Source of the DNA: a virus
Length of the DNA stretch: 64,000 nt
Virus record (IMG/VR): IMGVR_UViG_3300034782_000062
Coordinates: 1 to 64,000 of that record
Strand: one strand, 5' to 3'
Shown: piece after piece, positions 9,094 to 16,983 of the stretch
Layout: every line of letters starts with the position of its first letter
Numbering within the stretch: the stretch's first letter is position 1
The notes under the pieces: generated by a model
What the model was told of the DNA's origin: nothing
The model's database searches: none
Seen by the model: the letters and a program-made list of their open reading frames with translations, nothing else
Program-made: the position numbers and the translations under genes

Positions 9094-10316
9094 AACTTGC
9101 CTCCTAATAGACTTCCGCAAGAATGGAATATCGCAGCTCGGACACTACCACCTGGGTCACCGAGGTCTTTTCCGGCCAACTGTCGATACAAGGCCGTGTG
9201 GATCGCCGCCGTCTTCCGCCACGAGTTCCGCTCGGCCATATTGTGAGCGCCCGCTGACATTGCTCGAAGACGAGCCGGCTGCTTGGCCAGAACGGGCAAC
9301 TGCGTCAAAAGGTCGTTCGGACGGTTGAAAAACTGGACCACTCCTGGAGGTAAGTCCTGGGTCAGCTCTGCCTTCTGCACCAACACCGGCATCCCGTAGG
9401 CGAGGTCCATGCGAACGCTCCCAGACGAGCTATGGAAGCTGTGCTCGCACATGTGAACAGCAATGTCTGCCGCGCCGTAATAGATAGGCAGCTTCTCAAA
9501 GGGGATAAATTCAGGGATGAGCCTGACGTGGTCCTTTATTTTGAGTCGCTCGATGGTGAGCTTGAGCGAGTTGAGCAGGCGACACCCTTCCTCATCGATC
9601 GTCGGCATCCCAGCAATAATGAGAAGGATCTCCTTCGGAGCGATCATTCGCCTCTGGACAATCGCCGCGATGAGGTGAGAGAGCATCACGTGTTTTTTGT
9701 TTCTCGTCATGAAGCCGAGAGACAATAGCGTAAAGCGATTATCCTTGGGCTCGATGCCCAGCTCTTGCTCCGCCTTTTCTCGGGACACCCTTTCTACAGG
9801 GCCGATCATTCCATGAGGGATCACTTGTAGATGCTTGATATTGTTGGCACCGGGGTAACGCACCATGACCGTCCTCGCGAGATGGGAATGCACGATGACG
9901 GCGTCCACCTCGCATATCAGGCGTATGAAGGCGTCTTTGTGGCTCTTCACCCCCGGAGGCACCGTGTGCGCTGTGAGAACCAGTTTGGTCTCGGGGGACC
10001 TGCGCCGAATCTCTATGCAGAGATTGTAGAGTCCTTCGGTGTCCCTGAAAATACCGAATTCATGCTGGATATGGATGACTCTTGGTCGCTGCTCTAATAC
10101 CTCTGAGAGCACCTTGCGAATGGCCCCCTGCTCCGACCAGCTCACAATGGACGGCACATTAGGTATCGCATCTCGACAGACATTTCCCTTCTCGGAATGA
10201 TCAGAGGCAAGCGCGCTCACTTCGAGCTTAGCGTTTGCTACAGCCTGAGCAAGTTGCTCGGTATAGGTCGACACGCCGCAGCAAGAGCCGAAGCGGGACA
10301 GGTAAATAACGTCCAA
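9090..10316 (-). CDS. Glycosyltransferase family 4, paralog
   Basis: 408 residues from a TTG start preceded by AGGGGG. GT-B features: DVIYLSRFGSCCGVSTYTEQL, VIHIQHEFGIFRD, VLTAHTVPPG, LQVIPHGMIG, LLSLGFMTRNKKH and ADIAVHMCEHSFHSSSGSVRM. The second acid of the EX7E motif is replaced, so retaining activity may be altered. It is about 30 percent similar by eye to the gene at 7939-9093. First glycosyltransferase of the 0 to 10 kb glycan operon. Confidence 0.75.
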   Translation of the reverse strand: MDVIYLSRFGSCCGVSTYTEQLAQAVANAKLEVSALASDHSEKGNVCRDAIPNVPSIVSWSEQGAIRKVLSEVLEQRPRVIHIQHEFGIFRDTEGLYNLCIEIRRRSPETKLVLTAHTVPPGVKSHKDAFIRLICEVDAVIVHSHLARTVMVRYPGANNIKHLQVIPHGMIGPVERVSREKAEQELGIEPKDNRFTLLSLGFMTRNKKHVMLSHLIAAIVQRRMIAPKEILLIIAGMPTIDEEGCRLLNSLKLTIERLKIKDHVRLIPEFIPFEKLPIYYGAADIAVHMCEHSFHSSSGSVRMDLAYGMPVLVQKAELTQDLPPGVVQFFNRPNDLLTQLPVLAKQPARLRAMSAGAHNMAERNSWRKTAAIHTALYRQLAGKDLGDPGGSVRAAIFHSCGSLLGGKF

Positions 10317-10325
10317 CCGCGCCCC

Positions 10326-10727
10326 CTATTCTTCGTCGTCTTCGTAGTAGCCGTCGTCGTCCTGGAAGCTATCGCTGTCCTCCTCGCCGTGCTCCTCTTC
10401 GACCTCGACGCTATGCTGCTTCGGAAAGCCGACCTCCGCAAAGCAGTCCTTACAGGTCACAATACCTGTGCTAGGGTCTCTCTCCAGCCGAGCATGAGGG
10501 CACCTGTCACGCATTTTGATGATGCGCTCACGGAGCTTTGCTGCCTGCTTCGAGGAAGACGCAGCCTTCTGTTCTTCTTTCTCAAGCTCCCGTGAGAGCT
10601 TCCTCATCTGCGCCGCCTTCGACATCTTCCGAGACTGGGGGTTGCTTGACTTTCGGGTCGTGGAACGGCGACCCTGAGAGCCCCGTCGTGACCCGCCCCG
10701 CACTACTCTGCCACTCTTCTTCGGCAT
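10326..10727 (-). CDS. Small basic-acidic protein with CxxC zinc motif
   Basis: 133 residues from the ATG at 10727, which has GGAG upstream. The first 40 residues are strongly basic (PKKSGRVVRGGSRRGSQGRR); the SGRVV motif recurs in the 1,171-residue DNA-binding-like protein at 40717-44232. A helical, Lys/Glu-rich middle follows, then CPHARLERDP and CKDC, a probable small zinc-binding unit, and an extremely acidic C-terminus (DDDGYYEDDEE). Overlaps the TSCPD gene by 146 bases in another frame. It could bind DNA or RNA. A shorter version from the ATG at 10625 would lack the basic part. Confidence 0.6.
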   Translation of the reverse strand: MPKKSGRVVRGGSRRGSQGRRSTTRKSSNPQSRKMSKAAQMRKLSRELEKEEQKAASSSKQAAKLRERIIKMRDRCPHARLERDPSTGIVTCKDCFAEVGFPKQHSVEVEEEHGEEDSDSFQDDDGYYEDDEE

Positions 10728-11226
10728 TCCCTTCTCCTTCTTCAGGCTTGCTTCGATCCGCGATACCAAGCTCGCCGCAAGTCTTTGAATCGAGGTACCT
10801 CAGCGCTAGTTTTTTGAACATCAGATCAAAAAACGAAGTCGCCATCGGGACAGCTCTGTCACTCGTCATCCCCGATGGCTCGAACCGGATGTTCATGAAC
10901 TTTTCTATTATCTTCTCCAGGGGTACACCATACTGGAGAGCAATGGAGAGCAACAGAGCAAAACCATCGAGCACACCCTGAATGAACGATCCTTCCTTGT
11001 CTGGAGAGATGAACACTTCGCCCAGCTCACCATCCTGGTACTCACCCGTCCTGATGTATGCCTTGATGTAGACGCCCTCCGCTGGCATCGACGTTTCACC
11101 GAGCTGAACGCCGTTCAAGTCCCCAATCTTGACCTTCCAGGTGACCCCTTGTCTTTCGTTAGGCAGGCTCTCCCTTTTCAGGTGTGGTTTCGTGCACTGC
11201 CCCACTTCTTCTCTTTCCTTCTCCAT
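10582..11226 (-). CDS. Stand-alone TSCPD domain of class II ribonucleotide reductase
   Basis: 214 residues; ATG overlaps the upstream stop as TGATG. Residues about 30-145 closely follow the C-terminal TSCPD region of B12-dependent ribonucleotide reductase NrdJ: VYIKAYIRTGEYQDGELGEV, KEGSFIQGVLDGFALLLS, LQYGVPLEKIIEKFMNIRFEPSG, and MATSFFDLMFKKLALRYL. There is no catalytic barrel and no finger-loop cysteine, so it cannot reduce nucleotides alone. It may complement or regulate a reductase encoded elsewhere. The last 60 residues are low-complexity and overlap the next gene. Confidence 0.8.
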   Translation of the reverse strand: MEKEREEVGQCTKPHLKRESLPNERQGVTWKVKIGDLNGVQLGETSMPAEGVYIKAYIRTGEYQDGELGEVFISPDKEGSFIQGVLDGFALLLSIALQYGVPLEKIIEKFMNIRFEPSGMTSDRAVPMATSFFDLMFKKLALRYLDSKTCGELGIADRSKPEEGEGNAEEEWQSSAGRVTTGLSGSPFHDPKVKQPPVSEDVEGGADEEALTGA

Positions 11227-12194
11227 CACGCCGCCCCCGTATCAACAACCCACCGTGGCGCCTTCAGCCGCGTCTCGACGATCATCGAATCATCGTGACC
11301 TGACCACAGGACAAGCTCCTTACCTTCAAGCCAGGCCATCTGCGTGTAGATAACACCCGGCACGTCCCCCTCTGGGAGTTCCGACGCCGGCTCTGCGATT
11401 ATTTCTGGAGGCCCATCAGGAGCACCCTGCGGCGACAGCCGCTGAAGCGCAGTCACGTAGTACTTTCCTGTCTCGTCACCTCGCCCAAAATGAATGACGG
11501 CAGCCCGGGGATGAATGATCGTCCCAAACCCCACGTGGCCGAAAGAGCCTCGCTCGCCCCTCAACCATGAAGGCACAGTGATTTTGGCAAGAAAACGATC
11601 TTCCCACCACATCCTCGACGTTTTGAGAGTAAAGCCCCGGAGAGCGCTCTTGATATCCTTGACCTTGTACAGTCGCACCTCTTTTTCGAGATCGGGCCGG
11701 CTTACGACAATCGCGGTGTCGTCGCCTGCCCTGAACAGAAAACCGTTCTTACTCGGGGAGATATCTGGCCGCATCTGCTTGTTGAACTCACTAGGATTAC
11801 CGCGGTGGAGCCCCATGAGCCACGAGCTATAGCCGCTCTTGCTCACATAGGTGTAAGTGAAGCCAATCTCCCCGTGTATGAGGCGGGGATCTTCGTAGGA
11901 GACGCCCCTTTCGAGATCTCCCTTCAAGAGAACGACACCAGTGTCAACGAGAAGCCTGCTCCGCTTGCGTTCGAGGAGCACGATATCAGAGCTAACGGCT
12001 GATGAGGTTGCCATGTCAGCAGAAGCTGGATTTCTTCGGGCTATGACGTACTGCTGACCGCCTCTCTGAACAAAACCCCCTGGATTGGTGTACTTATGCT
12101 TTCCCTCGACATGAACCAATTGGTGTTTGTAAAGTGTCATCTTGCTTTTGTGCTTGTTGTGAATCGTCCATAGGACGGATGGAACGGCATCCAT
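11226..12194 (-). CDS. GH130-like beta-propeller glycosidase/phosphorylase fold protein
   Basis: 322 residues. The ATG at 12194 has GGAGG at 9 bases; the ATG at 12203 abuts that site, so it is less likely. YEDPRLI followed by FTYTYVSK resembles the EDPR signature of GH130 mannoside phosphorylases and related five-bladed propellers. GTIIHPRAAVIHFGR and VIYTQMAWLEGKELVLWSGHDDSMI fit later blades, where GH130 enzymes have a G-A-D motif. First gene of a transcript starting at the promoter around 12229-12255. It may trim or make the glycans built by the downstream operon. Catalytic residues not assigned. Confidence 0.5.
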   Translation of the reverse strand: MDAVPSVLWTIHNKHKSKMTLYKHQLVHVEGKHKYTNPGGFVQRGGQQYVIARRNPASADMATSSAVSSDIVLLERKRSRLLVDTGVVLLKGDLERGVSYEDPRLIHGEIGFTYTYVSKSGYSSWLMGLHRGNPSEFNKQMRPDISPSKNGFLFRAGDDTAIVVSRPDLEKEVRLYKVKDIKSALRGFTLKTSRMWWEDRFLAKITVPSWLRGERGSFGHVGFGTIIHPRAAVIHFGRGDETGKYYVTALQRLSPQGAPDGPPEIIAEPASELPEGDVPGVIYTQMAWLEGKELVLWSGHDDSMIVETRLKAPRWVVDTGAA

Positions 12195-12228
12195 GCTGAC
12201 CATCCTCCCTATAACGCATGCGAACGAC

Positions 12229-12255
12229 GTTATAGCATATGCTATGTTACGTCAA
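12229..12255 (-). promoter_or_regulatory. Promoter with ATAGCATATGCTAT palindrome
   Basis: Minus strand TTGACG (12250-12255), 15-base spacer, then TGC-TATAAC (extended -10, 12229-12234). A perfect 14-base palindrome at 12232-12245 covers spacer and -10. It would drive the GH130-like gene. Same layout as the site at 16043-16069, so a common repressor is likely. Confidence 0.6.
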
Positions 12256-12270
12256 GAACGATGTGAAGAA

Positions 12271-12942
12271 TCAGGCGTATGCCTGCGACATGATCGCCTG
12301 GCCGATTACTTCCTGGCCAGTCCTATTGAGGTGCAGCCGATCTGGAGCAGCAAGGTCGGAGCGAAGATCGTCGTTGAAATCGCGAACCGCTGAGTGAGTA
12401 TCCACGACAACGTCAGCGCCCCAGCTTCGACCATCACGAAGAATGATAGCGTTCCCCTGGGCAACAAAGGACTTGTTCGCGTAGTAGGGCGTCATGGTGA
12501 CGAGAACCACCTTGAGCCCCGCTGCCTTCGCCTCCTGAACCATCGCTCGGAGGTTACCGATGATGTAGTCGAGCGCATTCGGTCGGCCGGCGTCATTTAG
12601 CCCACCCTCGATGATGACCTCATCGAAACCCTGTCCGATGACTCGGGTCTGTAGATCATTACGGATCGCCGCCGTACCCTGCCCTACAATGCCAAAGTTA
12701 GTGAAGGATCGCCCTGGAATGTTCTGATCGAGGTAGCGAACAAAACCGTACTGATGGGCGACGATGGAATCTCCGATGACGGCGGTTCGACCTGGGCCAG
12801 GATTGCGTCGGGGGAGGCGGACCCCACCCTGTGCCATTCTCCAGAAGACATACCCGATGACTCCGGCACCGGCAAGAGCCGCGATTCCGATGGGAGACAT
12901 CACGACCTTGGGCACCTGAGCGAGGGTTCTTTTCAACGACAC
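12271..12942 (-). CDS. Membrane-anchored GDSL/SGNH hydrolase
   Basis: 223 residues from a GTG start with GGGAGG upstream. Residues about 17-36 form a transmembrane anchor (GIAALAGAGVIGYVFW) followed by basic residues. The catalytic domain shows the SGNH blocks: AVIGDSIVAH (nucleophile Ser), GIVGQG (Gly), IIEGGLNDAGR (Asn) and APDRLHLN (Asp/His). This is an esterase or deacetylase fold that often acts on acylated sugars or lipids. Together with the glycan genes it could remove acetyl groups from surface polysaccharide; substrate inferred only. Confidence 0.8.
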   Translation of the reverse strand: MSLKRTLAQVPKVVMSPIGIAALAGAGVIGYVFWRMAQGGVRLPRRNPGPGRTAVIGDSIVAHQYGFVRYLDQNIPGRSFTNFGIVGQGTAAIRNDLQTRVIGQGFDEVIIEGGLNDAGRPNALDYIIGNLRAMVQEAKAAGLKVVLVTMTPYYANKSFVAQGNAIILRDGRSWGADVVVDTHSAVRDFNDDLRSDLAAPDRLHLNRTGQEVIGQAIMSQAYA

Positions 12943-12945
12943 GTC

Positions 12946-13350
12946 TCAGCCTCCCACTGCTTCAGCATTCTCCTTCGGCTCATAGCTGTATGCAAGGAAT
13001 TTGCGTCTGAGATCGCGTGATTGCACGCGGAGCGGATGCACCTTTTTTGCTGCCTTATTGATACGGCACGACAGGCGCCACAGTAGCTGACGCACCTGAG
13101 CCAGCTCTTTCTCGAACGTCGTTTTCTTTTTCTTGGTGATGAGCCCTTCGTCGTCGGCTTCCTGTATGGCTTTCTCCGACTCCTCGATCGCGTCTACTGC
13201 ACGTTTGTTACGATGAATGGCGCTTTCGAGGGTATCCGGCTCATCAATGAGGCTGGTTGCAGTCTGGATATGAAGACGCGCGTCATCGATAGCTTGCTGA
13301 ATGAGCGCGTAAACAATCGTTCGATCTGATCGACTCACCTTATTAGCCAT
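12946..13350 (-). CDS. Helical protein of unknown function
   Basis: 134 residues, ATG start. It is almost entirely alpha-helical, with charged heptad-like stretches (residues about 45-85, rich in Lys and Glu) and a basic C-terminal half (RRKFLAYSYEPKENAE). No membrane segment, cysteine motif or catalytic signature is visible. It follows the 98-residue gene by 3 bases and precedes the GDSL hydrolase by 3 bases. I do not recognise the family. Confidence 0.55.
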   Translation of the reverse strand: MANKVSRSDRTIVYALIQQAIDDARLHIQTATSLIDEPDTLESAIHRNKRAVDAIEESEKAIQEADDEGLITKKKKTTFEKELAQVRQLLWRLSCRINKAAKKVHPLRVQSRDLRRKFLAYSYEPKENAEAVGG

Positions 13351-13353
13351 CGT

Positions 13354-13650
13354 CTACCCCCATTCCGGCCGTGGTGTTAGCACGCCCGTCAGTGGGTTGA
13401 CCGAGAACCATTGAAACAGTTTTTCTCGTGGGTCTTCGGCACGCTCTAAAGCATGCACTGTCCGCACTCGAAAAACAACATCGCCTTCGAGAAGCTCCTT
13501 GACGCCTGGCAGCTCTTCGTCCTCCTTCTTGAGGACTCCCTTCTCGCAGAGCCACTTCTCTTCCTGGCCCTCCACGCACCCGAGAAGGTGACCAAAATCA
13601 CCATCCCAGAACCAAACCTCGTCGAGCACTGCGTCCGATATTTCACTCAC
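13354..13650 (-). CDS. Small acidic protein, unknown
   Basis: 98 residues from a GTG start. Contains a tryptophan-rich N-terminus (DEVWFWDGDFGHLLG), an acidic middle (KKEDEELPGVKELLEGD) and a VNPLTGVLTPRPEW end. No recognisable domain. It is the first gene after the regulatory region at 13688-13780, so it opens a short operon with the genes at 12946 and 12271. Confidence 0.5.
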   Translation of the reverse strand: MSEISDAVLDEVWFWDGDFGHLLGCVEGQEEKWLCEKGVLKKEDEELPGVKELLEGDVVFRVRTVHALERAEDPREKLFQWFSVNPLTGVLTPRPEWG

Positions 13651-13687
13651 GGGATGACCCCTTCCAGCGCCCTCTTCCCCAATCGTT

Positions 13688-13780
13688 CATCCTCAGGATG
13701 GACAATCAATGTCGTAAGTCGTGAATACCATTCAAGAATGAACGAGTAACGCGCAAACTTCAAGAACTATATTTTGTCAA
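13688..13780 (-). promoter_or_regulatory. Regulatory region with TCCTnAGGA palindrome
   Basis: Between the lysozyme-like gene and the 98-residue gene. TTGATT at 13704-13709 is followed by a perfect CATCCTCAGGATG palindrome (13688-13700). Farther upstream are a TTGACA (13775-13780) and a TATAGT (13766-13771) on the minus strand, not ideally spaced to each other. The exact start site is uncertain. Confidence 0.35.
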
Positions 13781-13835
13781 GAAGAAACTCGCGCTCTACG
13801 AGCACGGAATGGCTGGGATTTTCAGGGCGTATCGC

Positions 13836-14825
13836 TCAGAGACTCAAGGCGAAGTCATCGTCATGGTCTCTTGGCCAAAGCTCGTCACAGTCATCCCTGA
13901 CAGCGCAAAGAAAGCGACGTGCATTGACTGGCCCCCTGTGATGGCGTGCTTCCTCCGGTGTGGGCATCCGGTTCATTCCGTAGCCCGCCATGAACACATC
14001 GGTGGTGCAGCGGTCATCGTAAAGCTCGATGCACCGACAGCGTATCCATGCCAATGCGTTGGCAGCTCCCCTTGTAGCACACAGGCGATCGAAGGGGCTG
14101 CAGCGCTCCCTGGTCTGATTATTCTTGAACCTCGGCATGAAGCGGCCCTCAATCCACCCGCGCTTTCCGTTGGACTGAGGTAGGAACTGGAACATCCCCC
14201 TCTCACCCCGCCCCCCAAGCTTCTTTCCAAGCTCAATGCGCCTGGCAAGCCTGGACTCTCTGTAGCCCATTGAGAGAAGATGGTAAGGACTCACATGGGG
14301 TACGTTGTTGCTCGCGACGTCCTCGGAGAATCTCTCGTCGATATCATGGCACGATTGCTCCTGTGCCTCGTGTGCTCCTCTGTAGAGATCAATCGCAATG
14401 AGCATCGCCCGCTGAATGCCGCCGTCCCATCCCTTTTCGAATGCAGGCTGCATGTCCAGAGTGGTGTGCAGAAGATCGACGTATTCGTCTGCCAAGAGGA
14501 TAGGATCAACCCCCTTTTCTTGACCAAGCCTGAAGATTTGGAGAGAGACGTCTATAGACTGAGCCTTCGCTCGCTTTGTCATTCTCTCAGACCAAGTGTC
14601 TCTGAAACCGTCAAGGATCTCCTCTCTCACGTCACGAGATGTCACCGGCTCCTCATCGGGTTCTTGGGACTCTTCCTCTTCCGCCTCAGTCAGCGGCTCC
14701 GATTCAACCTCAACCGGCTCCCCGTCCAATTCCTGCGGTGGCTCCGAGCACCGGGTCAAAACCAGCAGCGCCAGGGCTGCTATGACACACGACACCACGA
14801 CTACCCACCTCCGGATCATTTGCAT
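13836..14825 (-). CDS. Lysozyme/lytic transglycosylase-like membrane-anchored protein
   Basis: 329 residues; ATG with an excellent GGAGG site. An N-terminal hydrophobic helix (residues about 6-24) ends in LTRC, a poor lipobox because Arg precedes Cys, so it may be a simple anchor. An acidic spacer follows (about 27-62). The C-terminal half looks like a goose-type/SLT lysozyme fold: MGYRESRLARRIELG (catalytic Glu candidate), GERGMFQFLPQSN, CATRGAANALAWI and VFMAGYGMN. Six or more cysteines suggest disulfides outside the cytoplasm. A good promoter lies just upstream. A cell-wall-cutting role in entry or exit is inferred. Confidence 0.65.
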   Translation of the reverse strand: MQMIRRWVVVVSCVIAALALLVLTRCSEPPQELDGEPVEVESEPLTEAEEEESQEPDEEPVTSRDVREEILDGFRDTWSERMTKRAKAQSIDVSLQIFRLGQEKGVDPILLADEYVDLLHTTLDMQPAFEKGWDGGIQRAMLIAIDLYRGAHEAQEQSCHDIDERFSEDVASNNVPHVSPYHLLSMGYRESRLARRIELGKKLGGRGERGMFQFLPQSNGKRGWIEGRFMPRFKNNQTRERCSPFDRLCATRGAANALAWIRCRCIELYDDRCTTDVFMAGYGMNRMPTPEEARHHRGPVNARRFLCAVRDDCDELWPRDHDDDFALSL

Positions 14826-14855
14826 GACCCACCTCCTTTACAAAGTCGGCCGACA

Positions 14856-14884
14856 CAAATATGCGCCGGCCGGCCATCCGTCAA
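14856..14884 (-). promoter_or_regulatory. Sigma-70-like promoter
   Basis: Minus strand TTGACG (14879-14884), 17-base spacer containing a GGCCGGCCGGC tract, TATTTG (14856-14861). It lies 31 bases ahead of the lysozyme-like gene, which also has a strong ribosome binding site. Confidence 0.55.
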
Positions 14885-14966
14885 GCACGGAATAATACCA
14901 CACAGGCCAGGTTGTTCGGATTTTTTGAAAAAACACCGCTGGATTCGATGGGAATTCTTGACCCTA

Positions 14967-15422
14967 TCACCTTGTTTTTACAACAGATCTCATCTTTGAC
15001 TCTATCCGATTTATCAACTTCTCACCAGCAGGTAGTATTTTTTTCAGCTCAAAGGAGATCACCCATACAGGGTGATACTGATTGTTCTCGAATTTTAGAG
15101 CCCGATTAAACCAGACACGATTCCAGTAGGCGATAAAAACATCGAGCGATGCAAAACCCTCTCGAACCGCCTCTGTGTCGTTCATATCGCCCAATGGCTC
15201 CAGCTCGACAGAGCTGACCAGCACCTCAACAAGAGGCTGCGCATTCGGATCCCCGTCCCTACCAAAGGGCGCACGCGTATAGACACGGTGCAGCTTCCCC
15301 GCGGTGATCTTAGGGTGCGTAACCTCGTCGCTGTCCTTTTTGTACCGGGCTGGAAACCGATGAGTCGTCTTCTTTTTGAGAGCGATAAGCCGAACCAGCC
15401 GAGGATCAGCTACATGTATCAC
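14967..15422 (-). CDS. ASCH-domain-like protein
   Basis: 151 residues from GTG at 15422, which overlaps the previous stop as GTGA; the longer frame would run through the neighbour. DPRLVRLIALKKKTTHRFPARY resembles the RNA-binding K-T-x-x-R region of ASCH domains, and TEAVREGFASLDVFIAYWN is the diagnostic EGF-helix. VWVISFELKK closes the beta barrel. ASCH proteins bind RNA or modified nucleosides, and some act as N4-acetylcytidine amidohydrolases. It is translationally coupled to a small HTH regulator. Confidence 0.65.
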   Translation of the reverse strand: MIHVADPRLVRLIALKKKTTHRFPARYKKDSDEVTHPKITAGKLHRVYTRAPFGRDGDPNAQPLVEVLVSSVELEPLGDMNDTEAVREGFASLDVFIAYWNRVWFNRALKFENNQYHPVWVISFELKKILPAGEKLINRIESKMRSVVKTR

Positions 15423-15607
15423 TGGGCAGCAAGCTGTTGCAGCTTCTCCAGCGCTAATCCAGAGGGGTTGAAGCCCCCCTTCTCCCACCTGATGACGGTG
15501 ACGACATGAACGCCTACCTCGGCAGCGAACTGTTTCTGAGTAAGACCAAGACGCTTTCGCAGCGACTTAATTTCGTCAGGTGTCCATTCTCTTCCGTTAC
15601 CACTCAT
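15419..15607 (-). CDS. XRE-type helix-turn-helix protein
   Basis: 62 residues. A complete helix-turn-helix is visible: EIKSLRKRLGLTQKQFAAEVGVHVVTVIRWEKG, in which LTQKQFA is helix 2 and VTVIRWE helix 3. It is essentially only the DNA-binding domain. The start overlaps the upstream stop by ATGA and the stop overlaps the ASCH gene's GTG. It could regulate its own promoter at 16043-16069. The layout also resembles a toxin-antitoxin pair, but I see no toxin family. Confidence 0.75.
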   Translation of the reverse strand: MSGNGREWTPDEIKSLRKRLGLTQKQFAAEVGVHVVTVIRWEKGGFNPSGLALEKLQQLAAQ

Positions 15608-16020
15608 TGGAGCGTGCCTCCGGTGCTTCCCCCGCGGTTTCCTTGGCCAGGCGTCCAGATGGCCGACCCCTGATCGTCGTCGCCCTCCTCCTTGTGCGCG
15701 TTCATCGCCGCCTGCTCTTGTCTTATCTTCTCTGTGGCCTCTGCCACCGTCTCCACGGCGATTAGCGGATACCAGAAGTCTTCGATGGTGAAGACGACGA
15801 CCGTCTCCGGGATGACGACGACTTGGCCAGCGTGATTATGAGTAGCTGTCCTCGGCGTCCTGATGATCCAAGTGCCGGGGATGCCTCCCATATCTTCTTC
15901 GGGACGTTGCAGGATGCCTGTGTGGACGACGTCGGTTCCATTCCGCTGGAGATGCACCGATATCTCTCGGCCGATGTACCGTTCCAGCAGTCGCTCTTTC
16001 AAGTCTGCGCTATCGCACAT
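15604..16020 (-). CDS. Small beta-rich protein, unknown
   Basis: 138 residues. Residues about 18-75 alternate short hydrophobic strands (ISVHLQRNG, TWIIRTPRT, GQVVVIPETVVVFTIEDF), suggesting a small SH3- or Sm-like barrel. A helix and a Gly-rich low-complexity tail follow. The gene is first behind the palindrome-containing promoter at 16043-16069 and leads the HTH and ASCH genes. Its start has no strong Shine-Dalgarno sequence. Function not recognised. Confidence 0.5.
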   Translation of the reverse strand: MCDSADLKERLLERYIGREISVHLQRNGTDVVHTGILQRPEEDMGGIPGTWIIRTPRTATHNHAGQVVVIPETVVVFTIEDFWYPLIAVETVAEATEKIRQEQAAMNAHKEEGDDDQGSAIWTPGQGNRGGSTGGTLQ

Positions 16021-16042
16021 GCTACACCCATTTCGCTTGGAT

Positions 16043-16069
16043 GGTATAGCACATGCTATGTCATGTCAA
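16043..16069 (-). promoter_or_regulatory. Promoter with ATAGCACATGCTAT palindrome
   Basis: Minus strand TTGACA (16064-16069), 15-base spacer, TGC-TATACC (16043-16048). The near-perfect palindrome at 16046-16059 overlaps the -10. Controls the small beta-rich/HTH/ASCH operon; the HTH protein is a candidate repressor. Confidence 0.6.
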
Positions 16070-16075
16070 GAAAGT

Positions 16076-16981
16076 CTAATCTTCTTCATCTTCAGGATGG
16101 AAAGTAATGCCGGCTGGAATCTTTCCTTCTCTCATCAGATTCATGGTTTCAGCCATCTTTTTGGCCCGTTTCATGGAGAAGTCTTCACGGGGCTTCAGGG
16201 CGTCTACAGGACGGTCATAGGCAGCGTCGTGGCTGAAGGGTTCAACGTAGGAGTGCTCTTCAAAGCCGTCCAAAAACTGAAGAAACGGCTGATCGAGCCA
16301 CGGAGGCGTCCAGGCAGATGACCGACAAACGAAAAGAGCTTCGACATTCAGATACTCATCTGGCTCGATGACGGTGTTGCTCACCTGACCGTTGTCCCAG
16401 AACCAGCCAAGCTCGATTCGATCAGAAACACTCTTTGGAACATGTTCACGAATGTGCCTCCACTGAGCTTCAAGGTCGCTCTCCTCTTTCATCCAGTTCG
16501 GGTAGACGACACGAGACTCAAGCTCAGGCATCCACATCATCAAAGCACCGAGCCACATGTCGCAGGTGCACTCCCCTTTTTCGATCATCATCTCGATGCG
16601 CTCCCACTCGCAGTACCCAAGATCGTGGTGAGCGTCGAAGTTGACAAGCACATCAGCGGGACCGCCAAGACGATCGGCCACCTCACTAAACACCGGACCA
16701 GCCGCTGCATGGGAGTCTGCAACGACGAAAAAGTCCAGGTCATCAAAGCCATAGCCTGCCTCGGCAAGAACGTTCCAGAAATCCTGAGGACGAGGCCTTG
16801 ACCACTTCTGTGGGTCCATTTCTCCGACGAGATCGTAGCCCTGCATCAGAAAGGGCGAGAGCCTGGTTTCCCACATGAAGCCGCCCATAAAAAAAGGCGC
16901 CTCCTTGTGCGACCAATCCCACATTCCAAGGCTTCTTACGAAGAAGTCCCAATCGACCGACAGCCAGGTGCGCTTGTCCAT
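16076..16981 (-). CDS. UPF0489/arginase-fold-like metalloprotein
   Basis: 301 residues. WLSVDWDFF at the N-terminus and VNFDAHHDLGYCEW near residue 120 match the pattern of the UPF0489 family. The DAHHD motif there resembles the metal-binding histidines and aspartates of ureohydrolases. FVVADSHAAA is consistent with a further active-site loop. There is no transmembrane segment; the protein is probably cytoplasmic. It precedes a small beta-rich gene across a promoter. A hydrolase role is inferred from the fold only. Confidence 0.55.
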   Translation of the reverse strand: MDKRTWLSVDWDFFVRSLGMWDWSHKEAPFFMGGFMWETRLSPFLMQGYDLVGEMDPQKWSRPRPQDFWNVLAEAGYGFDDLDFFVVADSHAAAGPVFSEVADRLGGPADVLVNFDAHHDLGYCEWERIEMMIEKGECTCDMWLGALMMWMPELESRVVYPNWMKEESDLEAQWRHIREHVPKSVSDRIELGWFWDNGQVSNTVIEPDEYLNVEALFVCRSSAWTPPWLDQPFLQFLDGFEEHSYVEPFSHDAAYDRPVDALKPREDFSMKRAKKMAETMNLMREGKIPAGITFHPEDEED

Positions 16982-16983
16982 TG

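Noticed and set aside
13836-14825. Lipoprotein call for the lysozyme-like gene
   Set aside because: The LTRC sequence has Arg just before Cys, which does not fit a lipobox, so only a membrane anchor is claimed.
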